Assembly (NCBI RefSeq): GCF_042680805.1
Contig: NZ_JBHUEM010000051.1
Location: forward strand, 1 to 46,960
From: Bacillus_CJ salitolerans
Lineage (GTDB): Bacteria > Bacillota > Bacilli > Bacillales > SA4
DNA: 46,960 nt
Reading direction: 5' to 3'
Part shown: positions 24,079 through 31,426 of the stretch, piece by piece
How positions within the stretch are numbered: the stretch's first letter is position 1
Layout of the letters: every line of letters starts with the position of its first letter
The notes under the pieces: model-generated
Database searches by the model: none
Seen by the model: the letters and a program-made list of their open reading frames with translations, nothing else
Told to the model about the DNA's origin: nothing
Translations under genes and position numbers: made by a program

Positions 24079-24900
24079 ATGACATTCAGATGGGATGGCG
24101 GATTTATTATGGTGTCTTGGGATCATTTTGATGAAGGGGTCGATTGGTATACGACTCATTTTGGATGGTCATGCTTGGATAAAGTTATCACTCCAGTGGG
24201 GAAAAAGGCATTTTTAAAGATGCCGAGGTTAGGTGTTGTTACCTTAAAGTCTTTTGAATCAGACTTTGACCATTTCAAAGTTAGGAATAATGAAGAAGGA
24301 TATGCTAGATTATGCTTTGAAACAATAGATTTAGAAGAAACTCTCGCTTATTTTGAGAAGGAAGGTATCCAAGTCTCAGAAATGGGAAATCTACCAACAG
24401 GCCAAAAAAGCTTCGATATCCTTGCCTTTGAAAATGCTAGAGTTACAGCGGTGTATAATCCTAGTCAAGATGGAGCGTTCACAGGGGTAAGATTGACCGG
24501 CTTTAGTGATCAGATCTGCATGAGGATAGGCGTTACGAATCTGGACAGATCCATAAAGTGGTATCAAGAACATGTAGGATTTTCATTAGTAGAAAGAGGT
24601 CAACAGTTTGCCCATATGAACGTGGAAGATGCTTATGATTGGAATGAATTAAAGCAGAAAGGCTATGATTCTATATTATTGGAAGAAATTCCATTGATTG
24701 AGTACAAAAAAAGCTCTCCATCTGTGCGTACCTATTTTGATGTTCGTCCCGAGTACTTTTCAAATACATATGAGGAGCTACAATCGAAAGGAATGGAATT
24801 GTCCGAGATAGCGGGGAACCCTCAAACTGGTTGGGCTGGTTTTCACTTTTACGACCCTGACGGAAATCAAATCAATGTATGGTCATATCCTCTACGCTAG
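24079..24900 (+). CDS. Two-domain VOC (glyoxalase-fold) protein (module 1)
   Basis: A 273-residue protein from ATG 24079 with GAAGGGAG upstream. Two vicinal-oxygen-chelate domains are visible: the first (about 1-133) with FIMVSWDHFDEGVDWYTTHFGW and ARLCFETIDLEETLAYFEKEG, the second (about 145-272) with CMRIGVTNLDRSIKWYQEHVGFSLVE and the closing FHFYDPDGNQINVWS. The YDPDGN motif carries a typical metal or substrate contact. The family includes glyoxalases, dioxygenases and antibiotic-binding proteins; which applies is unknown. The gene lies between a GyrI-like protein and a MerR regulator, suggesting handling of a compound sensed by the regulator. Confidence 0.85.
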   Translation: MTFRWDGGFIMVSWDHFDEGVDWYTTHFGWSCLDKVITPVGKKAFLKMPRLGVVTLKSFESDFDHFKVRNNEEGYARLCFETIDLEETLAYFEKEGIQVSEMGNLPTGQKSFDILAFENARVTAVYNPSQDGAFTGVRLTGFSDQICMRIGVTNLDRSIKWYQEHVGFSLVERGQQFAHMNVEDAYDWNELKQKGYDSILLEEIPLIEYKKSSPSVRTYFDVRPEYFSNTYEELQSKGMELSEIAGNPQTGWAGFHFYDPDGNQINVWSYPLR

Positions 24901-24909
24901 GTTTAATGC

Positions 24910-25689
24910 ATGTCGATGCCAATGACTATAAATGAATTCTCGGTACGTACGGGGTTAGCTGCTAGTACATTGAGATTTTATGATAAAAAGAACCTGTTGA
25001 AGCCCTCGCATCGATTAGATAATGGGTATCGTGTATATACGGATAATCAAATTTCTTCAGCGCTCATTATCCATTCACTTCGGCAAGCGGACGTAAGTAT
25101 AGAAGATATTAAGCTATTTTTAGACTCTTCAGAGGAGGAGAAGAATCAGCTCATTTCGAAGTGGAAAAAAGAAGTAGAAGCGAAACTCACGTCTATTCAA
25201 GTAGCAAAACAGTACCTAGGCGGGATTCGTTCTAGAGAAAATCATGTCCATCTTATGAAGTGGGAAGAAAGAACAACCTTTATTTGGTTTAAGCATATTG
25301 TTCAAAGGAGAATTCATCCTTTTCAAGATGTTATGATAGCTGATGCTGAACAGGTCAAAATGCTAGGGGTGAACGTCCGGCCGGAGATATACATTCGGAC
25401 GCTTGAATCAAAAGGTAACACAATGGTAGGGGAGATTGGCTTCATCTTGCAGAATGAAACACACTTTACTAAAAGAGACCATCACGAAGTGTACACCGAA
25501 GAGTTAGAACCTACATTATTCGCTACGATGGAATGCAATGTTACAGATCAGTTTGCGTGCTTTCAGTTTATTCATATGTTGCAAAAATTTGGATTTGTCA
25601 CAAAAGGCTATAAATTAGAGAGATTTGAATCCGTTACGGATTGTACATTTAAATATCTAATACCATTACTTCAACATGGAAAAAACTAA
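24910..25689 (+). CDS. MerR-family regulator with a C-terminal effector-binding region
   Basis: A 259-residue protein starting at ATG 24910, nine bases after the VOC stop, so it is probably translated from the same transcript. The N-terminal helix-turn-helix reads TINEFSVRTGLAASTLRFYDKKNLLKPSHRLDNGYRVYTDNQI (about 5-48), followed by wing and dimer helix (VSIEDIKLFLDSSEEEKNQLISKWKKEVEAKL). The rest (about 120-258) has GVNVRPEIYIRTLESKG and YTEELEPTLFATMECNVTDQFACFQFIHMLQKFGFVTKG, a layout like a GyrI-like ligand domain. MerR proteins usually activate promoters with an overlong spacer; a terminator follows. Confidence 0.88.
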   Translation: MSMPMTINEFSVRTGLAASTLRFYDKKNLLKPSHRLDNGYRVYTDNQISSALIIHSLRQADVSIEDIKLFLDSSEEEKNQLISKWKKEVEAKLTSIQVAKQYLGGIRSRENHVHLMKWEERTTFIWFKHIVQRRIHPFQDVMIADAEQVKMLGVNVRPEIYIRTLESKGNTMVGEIGFILQNETHFTKRDHHEVYTEELEPTLFATMECNVTDQFACFQFIHMLQKFGFVTKGYKLERFESVTDCTFKYLIPLLQHGKN

Positions 25690-25728
25690 AACGACGCATA
25701 ATAAAAATAATCATATGCTTTATTTCTA

Positions 25729-25760
25729 GGATTGAACCTGAAAAAAGTTCAATCCTTTTC
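25729..25760 (+). terminator. Rho-independent terminator after the MerR gene
   Basis: GGATTGAAC and GTTCAATCC form a 9-bp stem with a nine-base A-rich loop followed by TTTTCCT. Confidence 0.75.
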
Positions 25761-25785
25761 CTATCAGCTAATAGGAAAATAATAC

Positions 25786-26097
25786 ATGAGAAAGGACGAT
25801 GGTTCTATTGAATTATGGGTTGGGGTAGAGGTGAATAATACAAGTTTTAAACATGATGAATGTCAAATTATAACCATTCCTAAGAGGCTGTATGCTAAGC
25901 TTGAATGCCGATGCTTTAGTAAAGAACAATTGGATGACCGATATACTTACTTGAATAATTGGATAAAGCAAGAAGGTTATCAAATTGACGAAGGATTTAC
26001 TATTGAACCAAATCGTCTGACATCCTTTAACCCATTTGATATTCCAGCTGATGAGATTACGGCGTTTGATTTTGATCTATTATACCCCATAAAATAA
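25786..26097 (+). CDS. N-terminally truncated GyrI-like protein (module 2)
   Basis: A 103-residue frame from ATG 25786, about 30 bases beyond a terminator and with only a weak AATAGGAAA upstream. It matches the C-terminal two thirds of the GyrI-like paralogues: ELWVGVEVNNTSFKHDECQIITIPKRLYAKLECRCFSK, helix RYTYLNNWIKQEGYQIDEGF and final AFDFDLLYPIK. About 50 N-terminal residues, including the first strand and helix of the fold, are missing. It may be a deletion derivative that is translated, or a pseudogene. A VOC gene follows 13 bases later, repeating the order of the other pairs. Confidence 0.6.
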   Translation: MRKDDGSIELWVGVEVNNTSFKHDECQIITIPKRLYAKLECRCFSKEQLDDRYTYLNNWIKQEGYQIDEGFTIEPNRLTSFNPFDIPADEITAFDFDLLYPIK

Positions 26098-26110
26098 GGA
26101 GTGTTGATTC

Positions 26111-26485
26111 ATGAGTACATCTTTTATTGACCAAGTTCATTATATTAGAATTCCGGTTAAAGACTTACACAAATCCGCAGAGTGGTATACAGATTTGCTA
26201 GGTTTTCATTTATTAACCATTACAGAAGATCCATATGCTATCATAAAAATGAATGAAGGACCATTCTTACTAATTTTAGTTCCAACCGATGATGATACAT
26301 ATGCTCACTTTACCATAAAGGGTGAACCGGAATTTAGTATTGGCTTTACCAGTTCAAACTTAACTGAATTTCATCAACACCTTAAAAAACATAATGTGAT
26401 AGTTGAGGATATAAAAGAAGACAACGGTCATTCTTACTTTCACTTTTATGATCCTAGTGGTAACAAGCTTCAAGCTCATTGGTAA
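26111..26485 (+). CDS. Single-domain VOC protein (module 2)
   Basis: A 124-residue protein starting at ATG 26111 with AAGGAGTG upstream. It is one vicinal-oxygen-chelate domain: DQVHYIRIPVKDLHKSAEWYTDLLGFHLL, central YAIIKMNEGPFLLILVPTDDD, FSIGFTSSNLTEFHQHLKKHNVIVED and the terminal YFHFYDPSGNKLQAHW with the family FYDPSGN signature. Two such domains, from a dimer, usually form one active or binding site. It follows the truncated GyrI-like frame and ends at a bidirectional terminator shared with the next, convergent VOC gene. Confidence 0.88.
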   Translation: MSTSFIDQVHYIRIPVKDLHKSAEWYTDLLGFHLLTITEDPYAIIKMNEGPFLLILVPTDDDTYAHFTIKGEPEFSIGFTSSNLTEFHQHLKKHNVIVEDIKEDNGHSYFHFYDPSGNKLQAHW

Positions 26486-26490
26486 AAATA

Positions 26491-26526
26491 AAAGTGGTAG
26501 CCATTTAAGAAGCTACCACTTTTTTT
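26491..26526. terminator. Bidirectional terminator between convergent VOC genes
   Basis: AGTGGTAGC and GCTACCACT form a 9-bp stem with a ten-base loop, with A-rich and T-rich flanks on either side. It separates the plus-strand gene ending at 26485 from the minus-strand gene ending at 26530. Confidence 0.85.
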
Positions 26527-26529
26527 ATT

Positions 26530-26958
26530 TTACTTCTGTATTGCTTTCTTTATATTATCTTGATGATAAGGTGAATCCTTCTCTTCACTTACAACACTAA
26601 AAGCATTCCCATCTGGATCATAAAAGTCAAAGCCCTTCATTAGTCCATAGTCATGTATATCAGATGTTTCTACACCATTTTGTTTTAGTTGATTGTAAGC
26701 GGGTTCGATGTCATCTACAACAAAATTATAATACACGTTCTTGCGCTTACCTTTAATTGCAAATTCTGTTGGTTGAACTTTATCAACCTTTATTAAAGCA
26801 AGACCGGTAGAGTCCCCTTTAAAAACATAACCAACACCGTGATCCATGCCATCTTCTTGCCACTCATCAACTTTAATTGCTCCTAGATTCAACTCATACC
26901 ATTTTTTTGAACGAGCTAAATCAGTTACAGGAATAAAAATGCTACCTACTTTAAACAT
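26530..26958 (-). CDS. Single-domain VOC protein
   Basis: A 142-residue protein on the minus strand, starting at the ATG ending at 26958 with AAGGAGAG upstream. It shows VGSIFIPVTDLARSKKWYELNLGAIKVDEW, MDHGVGYVFKGDSTGLALIKVD, VYYNFVVDDIEPAYNQLKQNGVET and GFDFYDPDGNAFSVVSEE, the normal order of a VOC domain. It is divergently arranged with the ECF sigma gene at 27053, whose protein ends in a VOC-like tail; the 94-base space between them should hold both promoters. Substrate unknown. Confidence 0.88.
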   Translation of the reverse strand: MFKVGSIFIPVTDLARSKKWYELNLGAIKVDEWQEDGMDHGVGYVFKGDSTGLALIKVDKVQPTEFAIKGKRKNVYYNFVVDDIEPAYNQLKQNGVETSDIHDYGLMKGFDFYDPDGNAFSVVSEEKDSPYHQDNIKKAIQK

Positions 26959-27052
26959 AAAAATTTCACTCTCCTTTTTATTTGTTCCTATACAAACGAT
27001 TATAATAAAATAAAAGTTACATAATTTTCTAATATATTTTTTAGGAGGTCAA

Positions 27053-27700
27053 ATGGAATTACAAATAAAAGAAATTACTTTAAAATTATATAAGTACTGT
27101 CTATCCATAACAGGTTCACAGTGGCTAGCTGAGGATATAGTTCAAGAAACACTTATTCGATTTATTAAACTCAAACAAAAAGAACCAGAACGAGAAATTA
27201 GCATCACTTTTTTATATACGGTGGCTAGGAATCTATTTATTGATGATAGGCGGAAAAAATCAGAAATTCTAACCGAACCGCACGAGTTATATGAAAGGAG
27301 CACAGATTTTATTGAATGGGATAGTTTACTAGAAATCTTATATAGTACACTTCCACTTCGTCAAGCAATGCTCATTACACTTAAAGATGTATTCCAATAT
27401 ACGTCTGAAGAAATGGCAGAGATGCTTAGGGTTAGCAATGAATCTATTAAAACTTCCCTACATCGAGCGAGAGCGATATTAAGAGAGAATTCAACTAGGC
27501 CACCGAAAAAGCAACAAACAAATTACACCTTAATCAAAGAATTCTCATTAGCCGTAAAAAGCTACCAGCCTTATAAAATCTTTTATTATTATCGATTATT
27601 AGAAACGGAAAACTATAACGTATTTAGTAAAAGAGAGGGAGGAGCACATGCAATTTATATAAGCGATCCCGATGGAAATATCCTTCAACTTGTTTCATAA
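27053..27700 (+). CDS. ECF-type sigma factor with a VOC-like C-terminal tail
   Basis: A 215-residue protein starting at ATG 27053 with TTAGGAGG upstream. Sigma region 2 is visible as YKYCLSITGSQWLAEDIVQETLIRFIKLK with FLYTVARNLFIDDRRKK (about 15-72). Region 4 is LPLRQAMLITLKDVFQYTSEEMAEMLRVSNESIKTSLHRARAIL (about 99-144). An extra tail follows (about 157-215: LIKEFSLAVKSYQPYKIFYY) and ends AHAIYISDPDGNILQLVS, resembling the last strand of VOC domains. It should direct RNA polymerase to specific promoters; the tail may sense the same ligands as neighbouring VOC proteins. No anti-sigma gene is adjacent. Confidence 0.85.
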   Translation: MELQIKEITLKLYKYCLSITGSQWLAEDIVQETLIRFIKLKQKEPEREISITFLYTVARNLFIDDRRKKSEILTEPHELYERSTDFIEWDSLLEILYSTLPLRQAMLITLKDVFQYTSEEMAEMLRVSNESIKTSLHRARAILRENSTRPPKKQQTNYTLIKEFSLAVKSYQPYKIFYYYRLLETENYNVFSKREGGAHAIYISDPDGNILQLVS

Positions 27701-27801
27701 ACAAAGATAAAAAAATATTTTTTTATACCTTTTTGTGTTTTTTGTTAGATTTTTTGTTCCTCATGCATCTCTATTTAAGGAGGTGTCAAAAAGGATGAAT
27801 T

Positions 27802-28563
27802 TTGAAAGAAGGGGATGAATATTCAATTATCACGCAGATTCAAGATGTACTAACTGACAGAATGGCAGTGAAGAAATCATTATTAGTCGAACAAGCAAGG
27901 AAGGGAAATCAAGAAGCGTTCAATGAATTAGTAAGATTACATCGAGCAAAGGCACAGGGATGGGCGTATTCCGTTACAAAGGATACATATTTAGCAGAAG
28001 ATATTGTTCAAGAAGCCCTGTTTCGCGCATTTTTAAAGCTAGGAACACTTTTGGATATAAACAAGTTCACTCCTTGGCTCAAACAGATTGTACGTAATCA
28101 AGCTTATATGAAAGTAAGAAGAGCCGACCATAAACTCGAGAGCACGTTCACGTCCCTTCAACTTGAAAGTGGAAGTGCTCGCTCATCGCTATCATCAATG
28201 GATTGGGCGGACATCGACCAAATTCTTTCATATATCTCACGAAGGGCTTCCGAGCGAACCATCGATGGGGATCCCGAAGAGCATATGATGCGTTTAAGTG
28301 TGATTGAAGGGATATGCTCGTTGTTACAATGTTTAAGTAAACGGGAGAAAGAGTTCTTTGAAGCTTACTTTTTTGAGGATTTATCACCAGATGAGATTGC
28401 TGAGTTGTTCAATACGACAAAAGCAAATGTTTATACGACTATTTCCCGTTCAAGAGTAAAAGTACAAAAAGAGAGAATCCGTATTTGCATTCACCACTAT
28501 GTACAGAGAAAAACTGACCGCGGTGCGGTAAAACGAAGAATCTTAATCAAGCCAGAAATATAA
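27802..28563 (+). CDS. ECF-type RNA polymerase sigma factor
   Basis: A 253-residue protein from TTG 27802, five bases after AAGGATG; a nearby ATG at 27795 hits an early stop in another frame. Sigma region 2: EQARKGNQEAFNELVRLHRAKAQGWAYSVTKDTYLAEDIVQEALFRAFLKLGTLLDINKFTPWLKQIVRNQAYMKVRR (about 29-106). Region 4: LSKREKEFFEAYFFEDLSPDEIAELFNTTKANVYTTISRSRVKV (about 173-217). The spacer between them is longer than in standard ECF factors (about 110-170) and the C-terminus is basic. It starts an apparent four-gene operon: the next genes follow after 14, 9 and 27 bases. Confidence 0.85.
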   Translation: MKEGDEYSIITQIQDVLTDRMAVKKSLLVEQARKGNQEAFNELVRLHRAKAQGWAYSVTKDTYLAEDIVQEALFRAFLKLGTLLDINKFTPWLKQIVRNQAYMKVRRADHKLESTFTSLQLESGSARSSLSSMDWADIDQILSYISRRASERTIDGDPEEHMMRLSVIEGICSLLQCLSKREKEFFEAYFFEDLSPDEIAELFNTTKANVYTTISRSRVKVQKERIRICIHHYVQRKTDRGAVKRRILIKPEI

Positions 28564-28577
28564 AGGGGAATCAAAAG

Positions 28578-29588
28578 TTGGAACGAAAAAAGAAGGATAG
28601 ACCTGATTGCTGGTTAAAAACAAAGACCTCCGCTGCGGCAGCGATCCATGGGGCAGTTCAATACACTGACAAAAAGGATTTAAATCTAATTGATGTTATG
28701 GGTTTAACCGGACACGCATTCCGTATAAATATTGATCCAGTTGAGGTGAACGTAGCAGGGCCTACTTCATTGCCGGGGGGATATATTATTAGAAAAAACT
28801 TGAGTAATCTAGGATTTACGAGTAACTTAGCGGATTCAGAGGCACCGGTGAAACCTGAAAAGTTAGCACAGACGATTGAACTGATATCTGAATCGGTCGA
28901 TAAAGGGATACCAGCCATTGTATTTGATTTGTTCATCCCCGAATTCGGGTTAATCTACGGTTATGATGATGACAAACAAGTGTTTTACGGTAAAGACAGT
29001 TCAAAAGACGGGGAGATTACGTATGAACAATTCGCTGATGTCACGGGTGTCCTCTATACGACAACGATTAGTGAGAGTCTACCCCACTCAAAATATGAGA
29101 TGCTTCGAATGGCACTAGACACGATATTAGATCATGCACATGGACGGGAATGGCAGCATGTTTTTAAAAATCAATATGTAATCGGATTAGAAGCATATGA
29201 TACATGGATCAAAGTGCTAGAAAAGGGATGTGCGGACCCGCACGGGAATTCTTATAACGCCCTAGTCGTATCAGATGCAAGGGAATTTGCCGTGAAGTTC
29301 TTACATGATCTCACCATTAAATGGAATGGAACGAATGTGGTGGAGAGAGGTGTAAGGAAGTTTGCAGCAGATGCAGAAAAACACTATGAAAAAGTGGCAG
29401 AAGCTCTCGTTGAGCTTCGAGAGATGTTTCCTTTCCCTCATGGAGGGGATCCATCAAATGAACTGGAAGCTAGTAAAGCCATTAATCTGTTAAAGAAAGC
29501 AAAAGCAGCAGAGATAGAAGGGATAAAATGTTTAGAAACATTAAGTGAGTTTATGAAAAACTACTATGCTGAAAAGTGGATTCATTAA
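28578..29588 (+). CDS. Sigma-linked protein, C39/BtrH-like fold suspected
   Basis: A 336-residue protein with TTG start 28578 and AAAGGGGA nine bases upstream, 14 bases after the sigma gene. The N-terminal half (about 15-170) has AAAAIHGAVQYTDKKDLNLIDVMGLTGHAFRINI, GPTSLPGGYIIRKNLSNLGF, and GIPAIVFDLFIPEFGLIYGYDDDKQVFYGKD, resembling the peptidase-C39/BtrH N-terminal fold. The typical catalytic cysteine is not evident at the expected helix start (residues 15-22 read SAAAAIHG). The rest is helical (AREFAVKFLHDLTIKWNG; HYEKVAEALVELREMF). Function unknown; tight linkage suggests it acts with, or is a target of, the sigma factor. Confidence 0.7.
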   Translation: MERKKKDRPDCWLKTKTSAAAAIHGAVQYTDKKDLNLIDVMGLTGHAFRINIDPVEVNVAGPTSLPGGYIIRKNLSNLGFTSNLADSEAPVKPEKLAQTIELISESVDKGIPAIVFDLFIPEFGLIYGYDDDKQVFYGKDSSKDGEITYEQFADVTGVLYTTTISESLPHSKYEMLRMALDTILDHAHGREWQHVFKNQYVIGLEAYDTWIKVLEKGCADPHGNSYNALVVSDAREFAVKFLHDLTIKWNGTNVVERGVRKFAADAEKHYEKVAEALVELREMFPFPHGGDPSNELEASKAINLLKKAKAAEIEGIKCLETLSEFMKNYYAEKWIH

Positions 29589-29597
29589 GGGGGAAAA

Positions 29598-30080
29598 ATG
29601 ATGACAGTTAATTTGATTCAAGATGTTACAGTTAAAAAGCTGGAAGAATTAAAATTGGTAGGGTTTCGAGTGTTCTGTCCTGGAGATCAATATGCAACTG
29701 AAATCCCAAAGGCGACGAAACATTTAGAAGACCGGATAAATGAAATTAAACACGTAATAAATAGGGAGATTCAGTATGGTGCCTTCATAGTGGAAACTTC
29801 ACATCAAGAAGATGATGGGTACTGGGTTTGTACGGAAGTGAAGGAATTTGAAAATGTCCCCGAAGGTATGGTAACTCTGACAATTCCGTCCCAGACATAT
29901 GCGGCTTCAAGGTATACCGGATCAAATAAGCAAATCTTTTCTGCTTATGAGGAATTGCATAGATGGATGAAAGAAAATGGATACAAAAGAATGATGGACA
30001 AATGGCATGTTGAAGTTTTTACTTCGTGGAAGAATCCGAATGAACTAGATGTAGAATTATTGGATACGATTGAATCATAG
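29598..30080 (+). CDS. GyrI-like / effector-binding domain protein (module 3)
   Basis: A 160-residue protein, ATG 29598 or the adjacent ATG 29601, with AAGGGGG upstream and only nine bases after the previous stop. GyrI-like order: LIQDVTVKKLEELKLVGFRVFCPGDQYATEIPKATKHLEDRIN, YGAFIVETSHQEDDGYWVCTEVKEFENVPEGMVTLTIPSQTYAASRYTGSNKQ, helix AYEELHRWMKENGYK and final strand WHVEVFTSW. It is the third gene of the sigma operon and is followed 27 bases later by a VOC gene. It probably binds a small molecule. Confidence 0.82.
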   Translation: MMTVNLIQDVTVKKLEELKLVGFRVFCPGDQYATEIPKATKHLEDRINEIKHVINREIQYGAFIVETSHQEDDGYWVCTEVKEFENVPEGMVTLTIPSQTYAASRYTGSNKQIFSAYEELHRWMKENGYKRMMDKWHVEVFTSWKNPNELDVELLDTIES

Positions 30081-30107
30081 AAAAAGAAAATGTGAGGGAT
30101 TGAGAAA

Positions 30108-30524
30108 ATGAGAGAGAAGCTTTATAGAGTAGGAACAACTTATATACCGGTAGCAGATGTAGAAAAGTCATCAGATTGGTACGTAACGAAGCTTGATGCG
30201 GAGTTAAGCTACAAGGATCAAGACAAAGCCATTTTAAATCTTGCAGAACAAAGTATTTTCCTTGTGAAGACAAATGGCAAACAAACATCAAACTTTATTG
30301 ACTTTAATGGCAGGGAGCATTTTTCTTTAACGTTTGAAGTGAATGGTTTACAAGCTCTTGAGAACATGCACCGAGATTTTATGCAAAAGAATATAAAGGT
30401 TGGAGATATTGAAAACAGAGGACATTCAGGTAGAAACTTCGTCTTTTATGATTTAGAGGGTAATCTATTTGATGTATGGAGTGAACTAAGTCCAACCTTC
30501 AAAGAAAAATATCATATATTATGA
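30108..30524 (+). CDS. Single-domain VOC protein (module 3)
   Basis: A 138-residue protein starting at ATG 30108 with GTGAGGGA upstream. The domain has VGTTYIPVADVEKSSDWYVTKLDAELSY, AILNLAEQSIFLVKTNG, HFSLTFEVNGLQALENMHRDF and NFVFYDLEGNLFDVWSE, with the signature as FYDLEGN instead of FYDPDGN. It is the last gene of the sigma-led operon before the terminator at 30545. It could be an enzyme or a ligand-sequestering protein; no metal-binding triad can be stated with certainty from the sequence. Confidence 0.87.
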   Translation: MREKLYRVGTTYIPVADVEKSSDWYVTKLDAELSYKDQDKAILNLAEQSIFLVKTNGKQTSNFIDFNGREHFSLTFEVNGLQALENMHRDFMQKNIKVGDIENRGHSGRNFVFYDLEGNLFDVWSELSPTFKEKYHIL

Positions 30525-30544
30525 TGAAGGTATTGAATGATGCT

Positions 30545-30576
30545 GCGTTAATCCAATAAGGATTAGCGTTTTTTTG
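30545..30576 (+). terminator. Rho-independent terminator of the sigma operon
   Basis: GCGTTAATCC and GGATTAGCG form a stem (one G-U pair) with a short AATAA loop and TTTTTTT. The sequence around it (ATGCTGC-TTAATCCAA) is nearly the same as the terminator at 1954. Confidence 0.85.
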
Positions 30577-30698
30577 TATCTCTTCCTAGTTGGTGGAAAA
30601 ATTAACCTATTTTAGAGGAGATCAATTTTATGTGTAGAACAACTATGAGTACAGCGGGATTTTCCATAAAATAGTTAATGATAGGAGTTTACTAAAAA

Positions 30699-31412
30699 AT
30701 GTATGTTTCAACAGGGGAATTATCCAAACGCCTTAATATTTCAGTTAGAACCATTCGATACTACAATCAGATTGGACTTGTTCAACCATCAAAAATAGGG
30801 GGAGGAGGGAAAAGATTCTACTCAAAGGAGGATTGTTTGAAGCTTGAAAAGGTCTTACTATTAAAATCTCTTTCACTACCTCTTGAGGAAATTGGACAAA
30901 TTGTAGCCGAACAATCTACTGAAAATATTTTAACTGGGCACAAGGCATATTTAGAACAACAGCTAAAGTCTATTAATAAGGCAATTGGGTACACCAATTC
31001 ACTGTTAAATATAATGAAATTAGAAGGTACTCTTGATTTAGCAGATATTATAACTCTAATCGTTCCTTTACAAGAAAAACAGAATTGGGGTAAGTATTTT
31101 TCTATTGAAGAACAGGATATCTTACAGAAGAACCTTCCGAAGGTTGAGGAAAGTAACGTAGCTACAAGAAAATGGATTAATCTCATTAAACGAATTGAAC
31201 TCTGTATTGAGGAAGGTATTTCTCCAAGGTCAAAACAGGCAAAGTTAATTATAGAGGATATGGACATTCTTTCAGAGGAGACGTTTCAGGGAGATAAAGA
31301 GCTCATGGATAAGTTCTGGGAAATTAGAAGGTCAGAGGAATCATCAAGCACTCTAAATTTATATCCAATCAATCCGGAAATAATAGAATTTATTGAGAAA
31401 GCGTATGAATAG
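30699..31412 (+). CDS. MerR-family regulator (TipA-like architecture)
   Basis: A 237-residue protein from ATG 30699 with ATAGGAG upstream. The N-terminal MerR helix-turn-helix is YVSTGELSKRLNISVRTIRYYNQIGLVQPSKIGGGGKRFYSKEDCLKLEKVLLLKSLSLPLEEI (about 2-65), followed by a long dimerising helix. The C-terminal part (about 125-237: NWGKYFSIEEQDILQKNL, later KWINLIKRIELCIEEGISPRSKQAKLIIEDM) resembles the TipAS ligand-binding domain. It is transcribed alone after the sigma operon and converges with a CPBP protein gene. Likely a drug- or metabolite-responsive activator; operator not identified. Confidence 0.88.
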   Translation: MYVSTGELSKRLNISVRTIRYYNQIGLVQPSKIGGGGKRFYSKEDCLKLEKVLLLKSLSLPLEEIGQIVAEQSTENILTGHKAYLEQQLKSINKAIGYTNSLLNIMKLEGTLDLADIITLIVPLQEKQNWGKYFSIEEQDILQKNLPKVEESNVATRKWINLIKRIELCIEEGISPRSKQAKLIIEDMDILSEETFQGDKELMDKFWEIRRSEESSSTLNLYPINPEIIEFIEKAYE

Positions 31413-31426
31413 CTTACTACCCTTTT

